From the NCBI GenBank assembly GCA_030428825.1, contig JAUIEL010000107.1, positions 1 to 13,223 of the forward strand: a stretch of DNA of 13,223 bases, written 5' to 3'. The position numbers and the translations under genes are program-made. Origin of the DNA: a bacterium. GTDB lineage: Bacteria; Planctomycetota; B15-G4; JADJEK01. Shown one piece after another: positions 4,732 to 12,310 of the stretch. Every line of letters begins with the position of its first letter. Position 1 is the first letter of the stretch. Under the pieces are notes generated by a model, which ran no database searches, was not told the origin of the DNA, and saw only the letters and a list, made by a program, of their open reading frames with translations.

Positions 4732-6156
4732 GTGCGCCCCTCCCCGACGCCCCGCTCCGCGCCGCTCGCCCTCCTCGTCCTCGCCCTCGGTCCCGGCTGC
4801 GGCGACCCCGACGGAGGGGGTCGAGAGGCGAAGGCGAAGCACGTCCTGCTCGTCACCGTCGACACCCTCCGCGCCGACCACCTCGCGACGTACGGGGGGC
4901 GCCCGTCGGTCTCGCCGGCGATCGACGCGCTGGCGGCCGAGGGGACGCTGTTCGAGCGGTGCCACGCGCCGACGGGGATGACGCTGGCGAGCATGACGGC
5001 GATGTTCACGTCGAAGTGGCCGGACGAGACCGGCGTCCGCTCGAACCTCCACCGGCTCCGCGACGAGGAGTGGACGCTCGCCGAGCGGCTGAAGGACGCC
5101 GGGTTCCGGTGCCGCGGGTTCACCGCGAATGGCGTCCTCCAGCCGGACAAGAGCGGGATCGACCAGGGGTTCGACGCGCACCGCCGCATCGAGGACGAGC
5201 CGTGGCTGACGCACCTCGCGTCGAAGATGCTGGTCGAGGAGTTCGGGAACGACCCGGAGCGCCGCGACTTCCTCTGGGTGCACTACATGGATCCGCACCA
5301 GCCGTACCAGCGGCGCGAGCCGTGGGCGACGCGGTTCGATCCGAGCTACGACGGCCCGTTCGACGCGGAGGAGGAGACGCTGCAGCGGATCTTCGTCGAC
5401 AAGGTCGAGCTCACGCCGCGCGACGTGCAGCACGTCGAGGCGGTCTACGACAGCCAGATCCGCCGGGTCGACCAGTTCGTCCGCTCGATCCTCTCCGCGC
5501 TCGAGAAGTCGGGACACGCCGAGGAGACGCTCGTCGTCTTCTCCGCCGACCACGGCGAGGACCTGTACGACCACAACCGGTACTTCTATCACGCGAACTC
5601 GATCTACGGCTCGGTGACGCACGTGCCGCTCGTCTTCCGCCAGCCGGGCCGAGTCCCCGCCGGCGCGCGCGTCGACGACCTGGTCGAGCTGATCGACGTC
5701 ATGCCGACGATCCTCGCCTGGCTCGGCCTCGACCCGACGGCCGGCGACTGGAAGTCGCACCCGCGCGGCACCGACCTCGGCCCCGCGATGACGTCCGGCG
5801 CCGCGGTCGGCAAGGACTTCGCCTTCGCGCAGATCGCGTTCCACGTCTACGCGATCCGCTCGCCGGGCTGGTTCTACGTCGAGAACCCGCGCGGCTACAT
5901 GCCCCGGTCGATCCCGAAGGAAGGGGAATACGTCATCGCCGAGCGCGAGCTGTACGACCTCGGGGGCGACCCGGACGAGCAGACGAACGTCCTCGCCGAA
6001 CACCCGGACGTGGCCGACAAGCTGGCGAAGGCGCTCCGCGCGTGGAAGGACGACCTGATCTCGGTCGACGCGACCGAGCAGGACCTGACCGACGAGGACC
6101 GCGCGCGGCTCGAGGCGCTCGGCTACCTCGGGGGCGGGGAGGACGACGGGGAGTAG
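4732..6156 (+). CDS. Sulfatase-like hydrolase lipoprotein (alkaline phosphatase superfamily)
   Basis: The 474-residue product, with a GTG start, carries a lipoprotein signal ending LGPGC (Cys 23). The sulfatase fold begins with VLLVTVDTLRADHLATYGG: the first metal-binding Asp is residue 44 and the usual second Asp is Thr 45. In APTGMTLASMTAMFTS, the position of the sulfatase CxPSR nucleophile is occupied by Thr 84, so formylglycine cannot form there. The second metal site is FSADHGEDLYDHN. The C-terminus has the DRARLEALGYLGG ending common in this subgroup. Metal-dependent hydrolysis or transfer on a phosphate or sulfate ester outside the cell is likely, but the substrate is unknown. Plain sulfatase activity is less likely given Thr 84. 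Confidence 0.9.
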   Translation: MRPSPTPRSAPLALLVLALGPGCGDPDGGGREAKAKHVLLVTVDTLRADHLATYGGRPSVSPAIDALAAEGTLFERCHAPTGMTLASMTAMFTSKWPDETGVRSNLHRLRDEEWTLAERLKDAGFRCRGFTANGVLQPDKSGIDQGFDAHRRIEDEPWLTHLASKMLVEEFGNDPERRDFLWVHYMDPHQPYQRREPWATRFDPSYDGPFDAEEETLQRIFVDKVELTPRDVQHVEAVYDSQIRRVDQFVRSILSALEKSGHAEETLVVFSADHGEDLYDHNRYFYHANSIYGSVTHVPLVFRQPGRVPAGARVDDLVELIDVMPTILAWLGLDPTAGDWKSHPRGTDLGPAMTSGAAVGKDFAFAQIAFHVYAIRSPGWFYVENPRGYMPRSIPKEGEYVIAERELYDLGGDPDEQTNVLAEHPDVADKLAKALRAWKDDLISVDATEQDLTDEDRARLEALGYLGGGEDDGE

Positions 6157-6180
6157 ATGCGGGGGGCCGGGGCGCGAGAA

Positions 6181-6200
6181 CGAATCGGAAGGACGATTCG
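6181..6200. terminator. Stem-loop after the sulfatase-like gene
   Basis: CGAATCG (6181-6187) and CGATTCG (6194-6200) form a 7-bp stem with a 6-base loop, 25 bases after the stop codon at 6156. There is no T-tract. It could terminate the sulfatase-like transcript or be an operator-type palindrome before the decayed helicase gene. Confidence 0.35.
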
Positions 6201-6236
6201 CTCGGACCTCGCCGGCCGGACGAGCGCGACATCGCC

Positions 6237-6712
6237 ATGACGAAGCCTCCCCCACCGCGACTCGCCGCCGACCGTCGTGGGGTGCTCTGCCTCGACCGGA
6301 CCCCCGACGCGCCCCTGCCGCCCGACTCCGCCGCCGCTCGACGCGTGGCGCGCGCGTTCGAGGGAGGGCTCGGCGCCGGCCTGCTGGCACTCGCCGGCCG
6401 TGAGCTGGAGAGCGAACTCGAGGCGACGCTCGCGTTCGGCCGGCGTCTCGCCTCTGCCTACGTCCAGACGTTGTGCGCTCGCGGCGAGGCGTCGTGCTGG
6501 CGTTCCTGCTCCGCTTCAAGCAGATATGCAACCATCCCTCGCAGTGGATCGGCGATGGAGAGTACGACCCGCGGGAGAGCGGCGAGTTCCTCCGCCTCGG
6601 CGAGCTGTGCGAACCGATCCGAGACCGCCAGGAGAAGGTTCTCGTCTTCACGCAGTTCCGCGACACGGTGAAGCCGATCGTCCGCCACCTCGAGAAGGTG
6701 TTCGGGACGCCG
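6237..6712 (+). pseudogene. Remnant of a SNF2-family helicase gene, internally deleted and frameshifted
   Basis: From ATG 6237, about 78 residues (MTKPPPPRLAADRRGVLCLD..., then ARAFEGGLGAGLLALAG...FGRRLASAYVQTLC) resemble the N-terminus of large bacterial SNF2/HepA-type helicases. At about 6477-6482 the homology jumps to another frame and continues RRGVVLAFLLRFKQICNHPS...QEKVLVFTQFRDTVKPIVRHLEKVFGTPG, the start of the second RecA-like lobe. The region normally between these points, including Walker A and B motifs I-III, is absent. So is everything after VFGTPG, including motifs V and VI. The family is normally about 1000 residues; about 155 remain. It cannot be an active ATPase. An assembly collapse is possible but would have to leave two clean junctions. 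Confidence 0.75.
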
Positions 6713-6713
6713 G

Positions 6714-7436
6714 GGCGTCGAGAGCTTTCACGACTTCCGGAACCGGCTCCCCCGCGGCCGGACCGACCTCCGCCAGGGCCTCGTCGTCGACCTTCAGCTC
6801 TCGACCGGCCGCATCGACGCCCGCGTCGCGGGGTCACAGCTCTACGACGTCTCCGTCGAGGTCGCCCCGTGTCCCGAGGAGACGTGGCGCGCCGTCGTCG
6901 ACCGGCGCCGCGGCGAGATCTCCTCGGTGGTCGAACTCCTCGAGGGGAAGCTGCCGGCCGAGGTCATGGAGCGGATCACGGGGGTCGAGGACGGCCTGCT
7001 CCCGGATCTCTCCCACGTCCGGCTGCGATGCACCTGCCCGGACTGGGCCCACCTCTGCAAGCACCTGGCCGCGGTCCTGTACGGCGTCGGCGTCCGCCTC
7101 GACGCGGACGCGGCGCTCCTGTTCGAACTCCGCGGCGTCGACCCAGCCGAATTGGTGGACGTCGACGCGTTGCGCAGCGACGCCCCGGCCGGCGACGAGT
7201 TGACGGACGACCTGTCGGAGTTGTTCGGCGTCGAGATCGACGACGACCCACCGCTCTCCGACGCGACGCCCGAACCGACGTTCGTCCGCCGAAGGGAGCT
7301 GCTCGAGTTCGACCTCTCCTCGAGCACGATCGACCGCTGGCTGCGGCGCGGCGTCCTGCTGCGGACCGACGAACGGGGGTGGTACCGGCACACCGCCGAG
7401 TCCCTCGACGAGTTCGAGCGGAGGTTCGGCGGCTGA
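6714..7436 (+). pseudogene. 5'-truncated SWIM zinc-finger protein gene (SNF2 partner)
   Basis: Frame +3 is open from 6672 to the TGA at 7436. From about 6714 it encodes GVESFHDFRNRLPRGRTDLR, the middle of bacterial SWIM-domain proteins that sit beside SNF2 helicases (COG4279 type). It continues VVELLEGKLPAEVMERITG and the complete SWIM finger CTCPDWAHLCKH (CxC-x6-CxH, about 7030-7065). It ends in a helix-turn-helix-like tail (SSSTIDRWLRRGVLLRT...YRHTAESLDEFERR). The usual N-terminus is missing and is replaced directly by the helicase remnant in another frame. No ATG or GTG exists in frame before GTG 6927, so only a 169-residue C-terminal piece with an intact zinc finger could be made. Nucleic-acid binding is the known SWIM role. 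Confidence 0.75.
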
Positions 7437-7458
7437 CCGGCGGCCGCTCGGCGAGTCG

Positions 7459-7725
7459 TCAGAGCCCCGACTCCTCCTCGATCTCCTCGAACAGCTCGTT
7501 CAGCGCGAGCTGGAGCCGGCGGTCGGCGCAGTGGTTGATCGAGTGCGCAAGATCCCCGAGCAGTCGCTCGACCTCGGACCGGTCCGCGTCGATCCGGGCG
7601 ACCTCGACGGAATCCGGGACGGCCTCGAGGTCCCGCTCCAGGCGGGGGAAGGGGTACCCATGCTTCAACAGGAGCTCCCGGTCGAGGCGGGACAACAGGA
7701 GCGTGACCGTTCGCTCGGACTTCAC
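7459..7725 (-). CDS. Small helical protein of unknown function
   Basis: The 88-residue product begins MKSERTVTLLLSRLDRELLL and ends LNELFEEIEEESGL. It is rich in Leu, Glu, Asp and Arg, has no signal peptide or membrane segment, and is predicted by eye to be all-helical, with a YPFPRLERDL turn and a LLGDLAHSINHCADRRL segment that looks conserved in style. The GTG at 7725 is chosen because GGAGAG lies exactly 6 bases upstream. An in-frame extension beyond it runs into non-coding sequence without a better start. It converges on the SWIM remnant with 22 bases between stops and diverges from the YtkA-like gene. No family recognised; the coding call rests on the ribosome binding site and composition. 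Confidence 0.6.
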   Translation of the reverse strand: MKSERTVTLLLSRLDRELLLKHGYPFPRLERDLEAVPDSVEVARIDADRSEVERLLGDLAHSINHCADRRLQLALNELFEEIEEESGL

Positions 7726-7759
7726 GAGTTGCTCTCCATCGTTCCTTCCGGGGGACGAG

Positions 7760-7779
7760 CCGACGCGGCCGATCGTAGC
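7760..7779 (-). promoter_or_regulatory. Candidate promoter with TACGAT -10, matching a second copy near 12780
   Basis: The minus strand reads GCTACGATCG and then GCCGCGTCGG. TACGAT (7777-7772) fits a TAnnnT -10 box and leaves a leader of about 40 bases to the GTG at 7725. Sixteen of 20 positions match the sequence at 12792-12773, upstream of the MmcQ/YjbR-like gene. Confidence 0.35.
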
Positions 7780-7817
7780 CCCTCCCCGCTCCCGAGAGCC
7801 CGCTCGAACCGATCGGG

Positions 7818-7823
7818 TACGCT
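7818..7823 (+). promoter_or_regulatory. Possible -10 box TACGCT for the YtkA-like/MauG-like operon
   Basis: TACGCT lies 38 bases upstream of the TTG start at 7862, in the divergent gap 7726-7861. It is the only TAnnnT match in a good position on this strand. No clear -35 element is seen, so support is weak. Confidence 0.22.
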
Positions 7824-7851
7824 GCACCGTAGCCCGCTCCCGCTCTCCCGC

Positions 7852-7856
7852 GAGGT
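7852..7856 (+). promoter_or_regulatory. Ribosome binding site GAGGT that supports a TTG start
   Basis: GAGG at 7852-7855 lies 6 bases before TTG 7862. No ATG or GTG in this frame yields a signal peptide with a basic n-region, so this site decides the start of the YtkA-like lipoprotein. Confidence 0.5.
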
Positions 7857-7861
7857 CCCGC

Positions 7862-8437
7862 TTGCACTTCCGCTCTCCCTCCCGCACCCCCGCGACCGTC
7901 GTGGTCGTGTCGCTCCTGCTCGTCTCCTGTCGATCCGAGGATCCGGTCGCGCCGGCGGCCGGCGCGCGAGCGCACCCCGTCGATCCGATCCCCGCCCCGG
8001 CGCCCGAGCCCGCGCCGCCCCCGACCGTGGTCGACGCGACCGCCGGGACGCCGACGCCCGCCGCCGTCGAGCCTCCGACGCCGCCGGCCGAGGCGACGCC
8101 CGAACACGGCGGCTGGACGGTCGGCGCGAGCGACGACGGACGCTTCGAGGTCGCGTGGCGCGCGACGGGCGGCGCGGTCCCGCGGAACGAACCGTTCGAG
8201 ATGGAGGTGCTCGTCCGGCGCGGCGGCGACCCGGTCGAGGGCGCGACGGTGAAGGTCCGCGGCTGGATGCCCGACCACGGGCACGGCATGGTGCGCGAGC
8301 CGCTGGTCCGCGAGGTCGGCGGCGGCCGCTACCACGTCGAGGGGATGCTCCTGCATATGCGCGGCGAGTGGGACCTCCTGATCGACGTGACGAAGGACGG
8401 CGTCGCGGACACCGCCCGGTCCGCGCTGGAGCTCTGA
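7862..8437 (+). CDS. YtkA-like/FixH-like domain lipoprotein
   Basis: The 191-residue product (TTG start) has a signal peptide MHFRSPSRTPATVVVVSLLL ending in lipobox LVSC (Cys 23). Residues 26-80 are a Pro/Ala-rich tether (PIPAPAPEPAPPP). Residues about 92-190 form an immunoglobulin-like beta domain with the YtkA/FixH signature: FEMEVLVRRGGDPVEGATV, then WMPDHGHGM (135-143), GGGRYHVEGMLLHMRGEW and an ending LLIDVTKDG. The His and Met residues (Met 136, His 139, His 141, Met 143, His 165, Met 166) could bind copper, which is inference. The gene lies 1 base upstream of the di-haem peroxidase-family gene, so the two are co-transcribed and probably translationally coupled. The family call is good; the partner function is inferred from context. 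Confidence 0.82.
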   Translation: MHFRSPSRTPATVVVVSLLLVSCRSEDPVAPAAGARAHPVDPIPAPAPEPAPPPTVVDATAGTPTPAAVEPPTPPAEATPEHGGWTVGASDDGRFEVAWRATGGAVPRNEPFEMEVLVRRGGDPVEGATVKVRGWMPDHGHGMVREPLVREVGGGRYHVEGMLLHMRGEWDLLIDVTKDGVADTARSALEL

Positions 8438-8438
8438 C

Positions 8439-9719
8439 GTGGCGCGCCCCCTCCTCCTCCTCGCCGCGCTCGCGATCGCCGCGCCGGACGAGCCGACCGT
8501 CCTCCTGACCGACGACGAGATCGAGCTGGCCCGCGAGTTCTCCCCGCTCGAGTCCCCGCCGCCCGACCCGACGAACCGCGTCGCGGACGACCCCGCGGCC
8601 GCGCGGCTGGGGCGGGCGTTCTTCTTCGACCCTCGTTTCTCGCGGAGCGGGACGATCTCCTGCGCCACCTGCCACGACCCGGCGCGCGGCTTCTCCGACG
8701 GCCGGCGGATCGCGAAGGGCGAGGCGCACCACGCGCGCCACACGCAGTCGCTCTGGAACGTCGCGTACAACCGCTGGTTCTTCTGGGACGGGCGGAAGGA
8801 CTCGCTCTGGTCGCAGGCGCTGCAGCCGCTCGAGGACCACCGCGAGCACGGGACGACCCGGCTGGAGGTCGTCCACGCGGTCGCCGCCGACGAAGGGTAC
8901 GCCCGCGCCTACGAGGACGTCTTCGGCCCCCTGCCGCCGCTCGACGACGAGGCCCGCTTCCCGCCGGCCGGCCGGCCGATGCCCGAGGAGCCCAGGCATC
9001 CTCACCACGTCGCCTGGACCGGGATGGCCGACGAGGATCGGGACGCCGTGACCCGGACGTTCGTGAACCTCGGCAAGGCGATCGCGGCGTTCGAGCGGAC
9101 CCTCGTCACGCGGCGCGCGCCGTTCGACGTCTTCGTCGAGGGGCTCGCGACCGGGGACGAGGAGAAGCTCCGCGCGATCCCGCCGGCGGCCCAGCGCGGC
9201 TTCTCCCTGTTCGTCGGCGAGGGTCGGTGCATCCTCTGCCACGACGGCCCGAACTTCACCGACCGCGAGTTCCACGCCAACCGCGTCCCGACCGGCGAGG
9301 GCGTCGACCCCGGCCGCGCCCTCGGCGTGCTGCGGCTGCTGGACGACCCGTTCAACCTCCGCTCGCCCCACGCCGACGACGGCGGCGAGCTCGGCCGGAC
9401 GAAGCTCTCGCTCCCGCGCCCGAAGTGGCACCTGCCGGGGGAGTTCAAGACGCCGAGCCTGCGGAACGTCGCCACGTCCCCGCCGTACATGCACGAGGGG
9501 CAGATGGAGACGCTGCAGGAGGTGGTCGAGTTCTACTCCACGCTCGAGGGCGCGGTGCCGCCGGGGCCGCACACCGAGAAGCTGCTGCGGCCGCTCGGCC
9601 TCGACGCGCGCGGGAAGGCGGACCTCGTCGCGTTCCTCGAGTCGCTGACGGAGGAGACGATCCCCGACGCGCTGCGCGGGCCGCCGCCGACGCCGGACCT
9701 CCCGCGCGACGGACGCTGA
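8439..9719 (+). CDS. Di-haem cytochrome c peroxidase/MauG-family protein
   Basis: The 426-residue product (GTG start) opens with a short Sec signal, MARPLLLLAALAIAAP, placing it in the periplasm. Two haem-binding CxxCH motifs are CATCH (75-79) and CILCH (264-268). Typical family segments are ADDPAAARLGRAFFFDPRFS before the first haem, SLWNVAYNRWFFWDGR (105-119), and FKTPSLRNVATSPPYMHEGQ (336-355) near the second haem, followed by LQEVVEFYSTLEG. This is the CcpA/MauG superfamily, which reduces H2O2 or oxidises protein side chains; which reaction applies here cannot be told. GGAG at 8428-8431, inside the upstream gene's end, lies 7 bases from the GTG. No methylamine dehydrogenase gene is in the window. 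Confidence 0.93.
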   Translation: MARPLLLLAALAIAAPDEPTVLLTDDEIELAREFSPLESPPPDPTNRVADDPAAARLGRAFFFDPRFSRSGTISCATCHDPARGFSDGRRIAKGEAHHARHTQSLWNVAYNRWFFWDGRKDSLWSQALQPLEDHREHGTTRLEVVHAVAADEGYARAYEDVFGPLPPLDDEARFPPAGRPMPEEPRHPHHVAWTGMADEDRDAVTRTFVNLGKAIAAFERTLVTRRAPFDVFVEGLATGDEEKLRAIPPAAQRGFSLFVGEGRCILCHDGPNFTDREFHANRVPTGEGVDPGRALGVLRLLDDPFNLRSPHADDGGELGRTKLSLPRPKWHLPGEFKTPSLRNVATSPPYMHEGQMETLQEVVEFYSTLEGAVPPGPHTEKLLRPLGLDARGKADLVAFLESLTEETIPDALRGPPPTPDLPRDGR

Positions 9720-9738
9720 CCGGGGCGGCGCGCCCCGG
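9720..9738. terminator. Hairpin between convergent genes
   Basis: CCGGGGCG, a GCG loop and CGCCCCGG form a perfect 8-bp stem immediately after the TGA at 9717-9719. It is 21 bases from the stop of the minus-strand gene ending at 9760. It can serve both transcripts; no T-tract is present. Confidence 0.6.
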
Positions 9739-9759
9739 CCGGCGTCCGCGGCGGCGAAC

Positions 9760-12231
9760 CTACGGACAGAACGTCGCCTGGATCGCGTTCCCGCCCTGGA
9801 CGTTCCCTCCGAAGCCGGGGTCGCGGCCGACACACTGGAAGGTCCGCGTGAACCCGACCTGCGACGCCTGGATCGGGATCGGCAGGGTCGCCGCGCCGTT
9901 CGCGTCGGTGAAGAAGACGGTCCGCGTGAGGACGCCGCCGACCAGGACCGTGAATCCGCCGGACGGGGCGCTCGTCTGGCCGGTCCCCGTGAAGAGGACG
10001 GCGAACGAGTTCGGCGTGAACCCGGACGCCTCGATCGCGAAGTCGGCGGTCGCCACCGACGGCGTCCCGCTCCACCCGGTCGTCCCGACGCCGCCGGTCG
10101 AGCCGAGCTCGCCCGCTCCGTACGCGAACGGCGGCGGGCACGGCGGCGCGCAGTCGTACCGCGCCACCTCGAAGTCGTCGATCGCCGCCTCGACGATCGA
10201 GCCGGAGTTCTCGTCCGCCGCGACGAACCGGACCCGCACCGTGGCGGTCGGCGCGACGAAGTCGCTCACGCGGAACTCGTGGAACCGCCAGCCGCCGACC
10301 GAGTCGTTCCCGGTCGGCCCGACGACCTCGACGTTCTGCCACGACGAGCCGTCGTTCGTGACGTCGACCGTGAAGACGTCGTTCCCCGGGTCGCCGCCGC
10401 CGACGTTCGAGTACCAGCGCCAGTACGAGATCACGGCGTCGCCGCCCGAGAGGTCGATCACGCTCGACGTGAGCGTCGTCTTCCCGCCGTCGACGTCGTT
10501 GTCCCCGACGCCGCCGCCGGGCGGGCCCTGGCCGGTCACCCAGCAGGTCGTCCCCGACGCGGTGTGGTCGTCCTCGGGCTGCGCCGACGTCCCGATCGGG
10601 TCGACGCGGGTCCAGATCCCCGTCGTCGCGTCGTCGCCGGGCGCGCCGACCGTCCAACCCGCCGCGTTCTCGAAGTCGAGCGACTGCAGCGTGACCGTCC
10701 CGTACGCGGCGATCGCGCCGTACCGGAACGTCGGCGCCGCCGCCGGCTCGGTCCAGGTGACGCCGCCGGTCGTCTCGGCGGAGAAGTAGTACTCGACCCG
10801 GTCGCCGCAGGTCGTCGCCGGGAGGCTCGCGGAGAAGAGGCCTCCGCCGAGCGACGTCATCGGGATCGCGGCGAACCCCGACCCGCTGTCGGCGTGCAGG
10901 GTCGCCGTTCCCGCGACGAACGCGCCCGGGGTCGACTCGGTGATCTGGACCTGGACCGTCTGGCCGGACGGCGCCACGAGCTCGGTCAGCGGGACCGGGA
11001 ACGAGAACGCGAGGAGCGGGTCGCCCATGCGCCAGACGAACAGCCCCTTCTCGAGGTCGCTCCCGAAGACGGTGCCGCTCGGCAGGAACGGGTACGCGTT
11101 CCAGAGCCCGTTGAACTCCGGCACGTCGTCCTCGGGGTACGTGTCGAAGTACGCCTTCTCGACCGGCGCGGTCGGGTTCGACGCGTCGTACACGCGCAGG
11201 CCGCTGCGGTAGTTCGCCTCGTAGATCTCGTCGCCGAGCGTGTAGAGGTTGTGGTCGATGGCGGACGACCCGTTCGTGAACGTCCCGACCTCGAACGGGG
11301 CGGCGAGGTTCGACACGTCGAGGATGCGCGTCGTCGTCGGCGTCCCCGAGAACGCCTCGTCGAGCTCGTCGTTCAGGTAGAGGTACTGGCGATCGGGCGA
11401 CAGCCACCCCTGGTGCGAGAAGCTGCCGTTCGAGTACGCGACCGACCCGAGGAGCTGGATGTTCGACTTCTGCGTGACGTCGAGGATCTCGAGCCGCGGG
11501 CTGCCGCCGCCGGAGCCGTTCTCGGAGAACGCGAAGCAGACCTGCTTGCCGGCGTACGGGCCGCTCGTGTACGTGACGATCTGCGCGTCGTGGAAGTACC
11601 GGTTGTTCCACTGCGCGACGAACGTCGGGTTCGACTTGTTCGCGAGGCTGTAGACCCGGATGCCGAGCGTGTCGCTGGCGCCGCCGGTCCGGTAGAGGAA
11701 GCCGGACGCCTCGTCGATCGCGACGTTGTGGGTCGCGGTCTGGCCGCCGGTCGTCACGTTCCCGACGAGGGTCACGGTCCCCGCGTCGATCTGCGACAGG
11801 TCGACGACCACGACGCCGTCCCCCCCCTCGCTGACGAAGTACGCGTGGTCCTGGTACACCTTCACGTCGCGCCAAAGCGACCCGACCGCCGGGAGGACCG
11901 ACACGATCGTCGGCCGGCCGGGATCGGTCACCTCGACGAAGCCGACGCCGTTCGACAGGCCGATGATCGCGTACTCGCGCCCCGACGGCGCGACGTAGCC
12001 CCAGCAGTCGGCGCCGCTGGTGTGGACCCCGAACTCCTCGAGCGGGAGCCAGCCGAGGAGCGAGATGCCCTGGCGCGGGAAGTCGATCGAGGGGGCGGTG
12101 CCGGGGACGACGACGATCGGGCCGGGGAACGGCGCCTGGGTCTGGCTCCGGAAGAGCGCGTCGTCGTGCGCGAAGGCGGCGGAGGAGAGCGAGACGAACA
12201 GAAACAGGGCGCGGGCGAGGGGACGCGGCAT
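9760..12231 (-). CDS. Secreted choice-anchor B (LVIVD-repeat) protein with jelly-roll and C-terminal modules
   Basis: The 823-residue product has a Sec signal, MPRPLARALFLFVSLSSAAFA, cut before HDD. Residues about 55-405 are a choice-anchor B / LVIVD beta-propeller: repeated strands of the type GFVEVTDPGRPTIVS, GVVVVDLSQI, RLEILDVTQKSN, TRILDVSNLAAP and GLRVYDASNPTAP, with conserved HNVAID, FHDAQIV, SHQGWLSPD and DHNLY. Residues 410-505 look like an Ig/FN3-type domain. Residues 515-690 are a jelly-roll, MAM-like beta domain (SYWRWYSNVGGGDPGNDVF ending AAIDDFEVA). Residues 700-823 are a C-terminal module ending GGNAIQATFCP. GGAG at 12241-12238, 6 bases from the ATG at 12231, decides the start; an in-frame upstream extension to 12309 lacks these features. 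It is probably a cell-surface adhesion or display protein. Confidence 0.92.
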   Translation of the reverse strand: MPRPLARALFLFVSLSSAAFAHDDALFRSQTQAPFPGPIVVVPGTAPSIDFPRQGISLLGWLPLEEFGVHTSGADCWGYVAPSGREYAIIGLSNGVGFVEVTDPGRPTIVSVLPAVGSLWRDVKVYQDHAYFVSEGGDGVVVVDLSQIDAGTVTLVGNVTTGGQTATHNVAIDEASGFLYRTGGASDTLGIRVYSLANKSNPTFVAQWNNRYFHDAQIVTYTSGPYAGKQVCFAFSENGSGGGSPRLEILDVTQKSNIQLLGSVAYSNGSFSHQGWLSPDRQYLYLNDELDEAFSGTPTTTRILDVSNLAAPFEVGTFTNGSSAIDHNLYTLGDEIYEANYRSGLRVYDASNPTAPVEKAYFDTYPEDDVPEFNGLWNAYPFLPSGTVFGSDLEKGLFVWRMGDPLLAFSFPVPLTELVAPSGQTVQVQITESTPGAFVAGTATLHADSGSGFAAIPMTSLGGGLFSASLPATTCGDRVEYYFSAETTGGVTWTEPAAAPTFRYGAIAAYGTVTLQSLDFENAAGWTVGAPGDDATTGIWTRVDPIGTSAQPEDDHTASGTTCWVTGQGPPGGGVGDNDVDGGKTTLTSSVIDLSGGDAVISYWRWYSNVGGGDPGNDVFTVDVTNDGSSWQNVEVVGPTGNDSVGGWRFHEFRVSDFVAPTATVRVRFVAADENSGSIVEAAIDDFEVARYDCAPPCPPPFAYGAGELGSTGGVGTTGWSGTPSVATADFAIEASGFTPNSFAVLFTGTGQTSAPSGGFTVLVGGVLTRTVFFTDANGAATLPIPIQASQVGFTRTFQCVGRDPGFGGNVQGGNAIQATFCP

Positions 12232-12259
12232 GAAGAGCTCCGGGTCGCGGCGCGGGAAT

Positions 12260-12294
12260 GGGGGCCGGGAGAATGGCTGGGCTGGGTGGCCCCC
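12260..12294. other. Inverted repeat in the gap before the choice-anchor gene
   Basis: GGGGGCC (12260-12266) and GGCCCCC (12288-12294) can pair as a 7-bp stem with a 21-base loop. It lies between the MmcQ/YjbR-like gene's stop (12370) and the choice-anchor start (12231), so it could belong to the latter's leader or terminate the former. Loop length makes it weak. Confidence 0.3.
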
Positions 12295-12304
12295 GGGGCG
12301 GGAC

Positions 12305-12310
12305 AGCATA
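12305..12310 (-). promoter_or_regulatory. Possible -10 box TATGCT for the choice-anchor gene
   Basis: Minus-strand TATGCT (12310-12305) is a good TAnnnT match in an otherwise extremely GC-rich gap. It would give a leader of about 65 bases to the ATG at 12231. No clear -35 element accompanies it. Confidence 0.35.

Noticed and set aside
4732..6156. Naming it a specific sulfatase (for example an aryl- or choline-sulfatase)
   Set aside because: The formylglycine-forming residue is absent and no substrate-specific motif was seen, so only the superfamily is supported.
4033..6837. Long open frame on the minus strand opposite the Asp-box and sulfatase-like genes
   Set aside because: Its translation is Arg/Pro/Ala-rich low complexity with no domain, typical of antisense frames in very GC-rich genes, and the plus-strand products have clear motifs.
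6237..7436. A novel compact helicase/SWIM fusion protein
   Set aside because: The pieces are in different frames with stops between them, and all ATPase motifs are missing, so it cannot be one functional fusion.
6473..8437. A single 654-residue protein joining the helicase fragment to the YtkA-like domain
   Set aside because: Only the first 80 and last 191 residues resemble proteins. The middle runs out of frame through the SWIM remnant and antisense to 7459-7725. The YtkA-like part has its own signal peptide and ribosome binding site.
8439..9719. Assigning it as true MauG of methylamine dehydrogenase maturation
   Set aside because: No methylamine dehydrogenase genes are nearby, and the haem motifs are common to the whole cytochrome c peroxidase superfamily.
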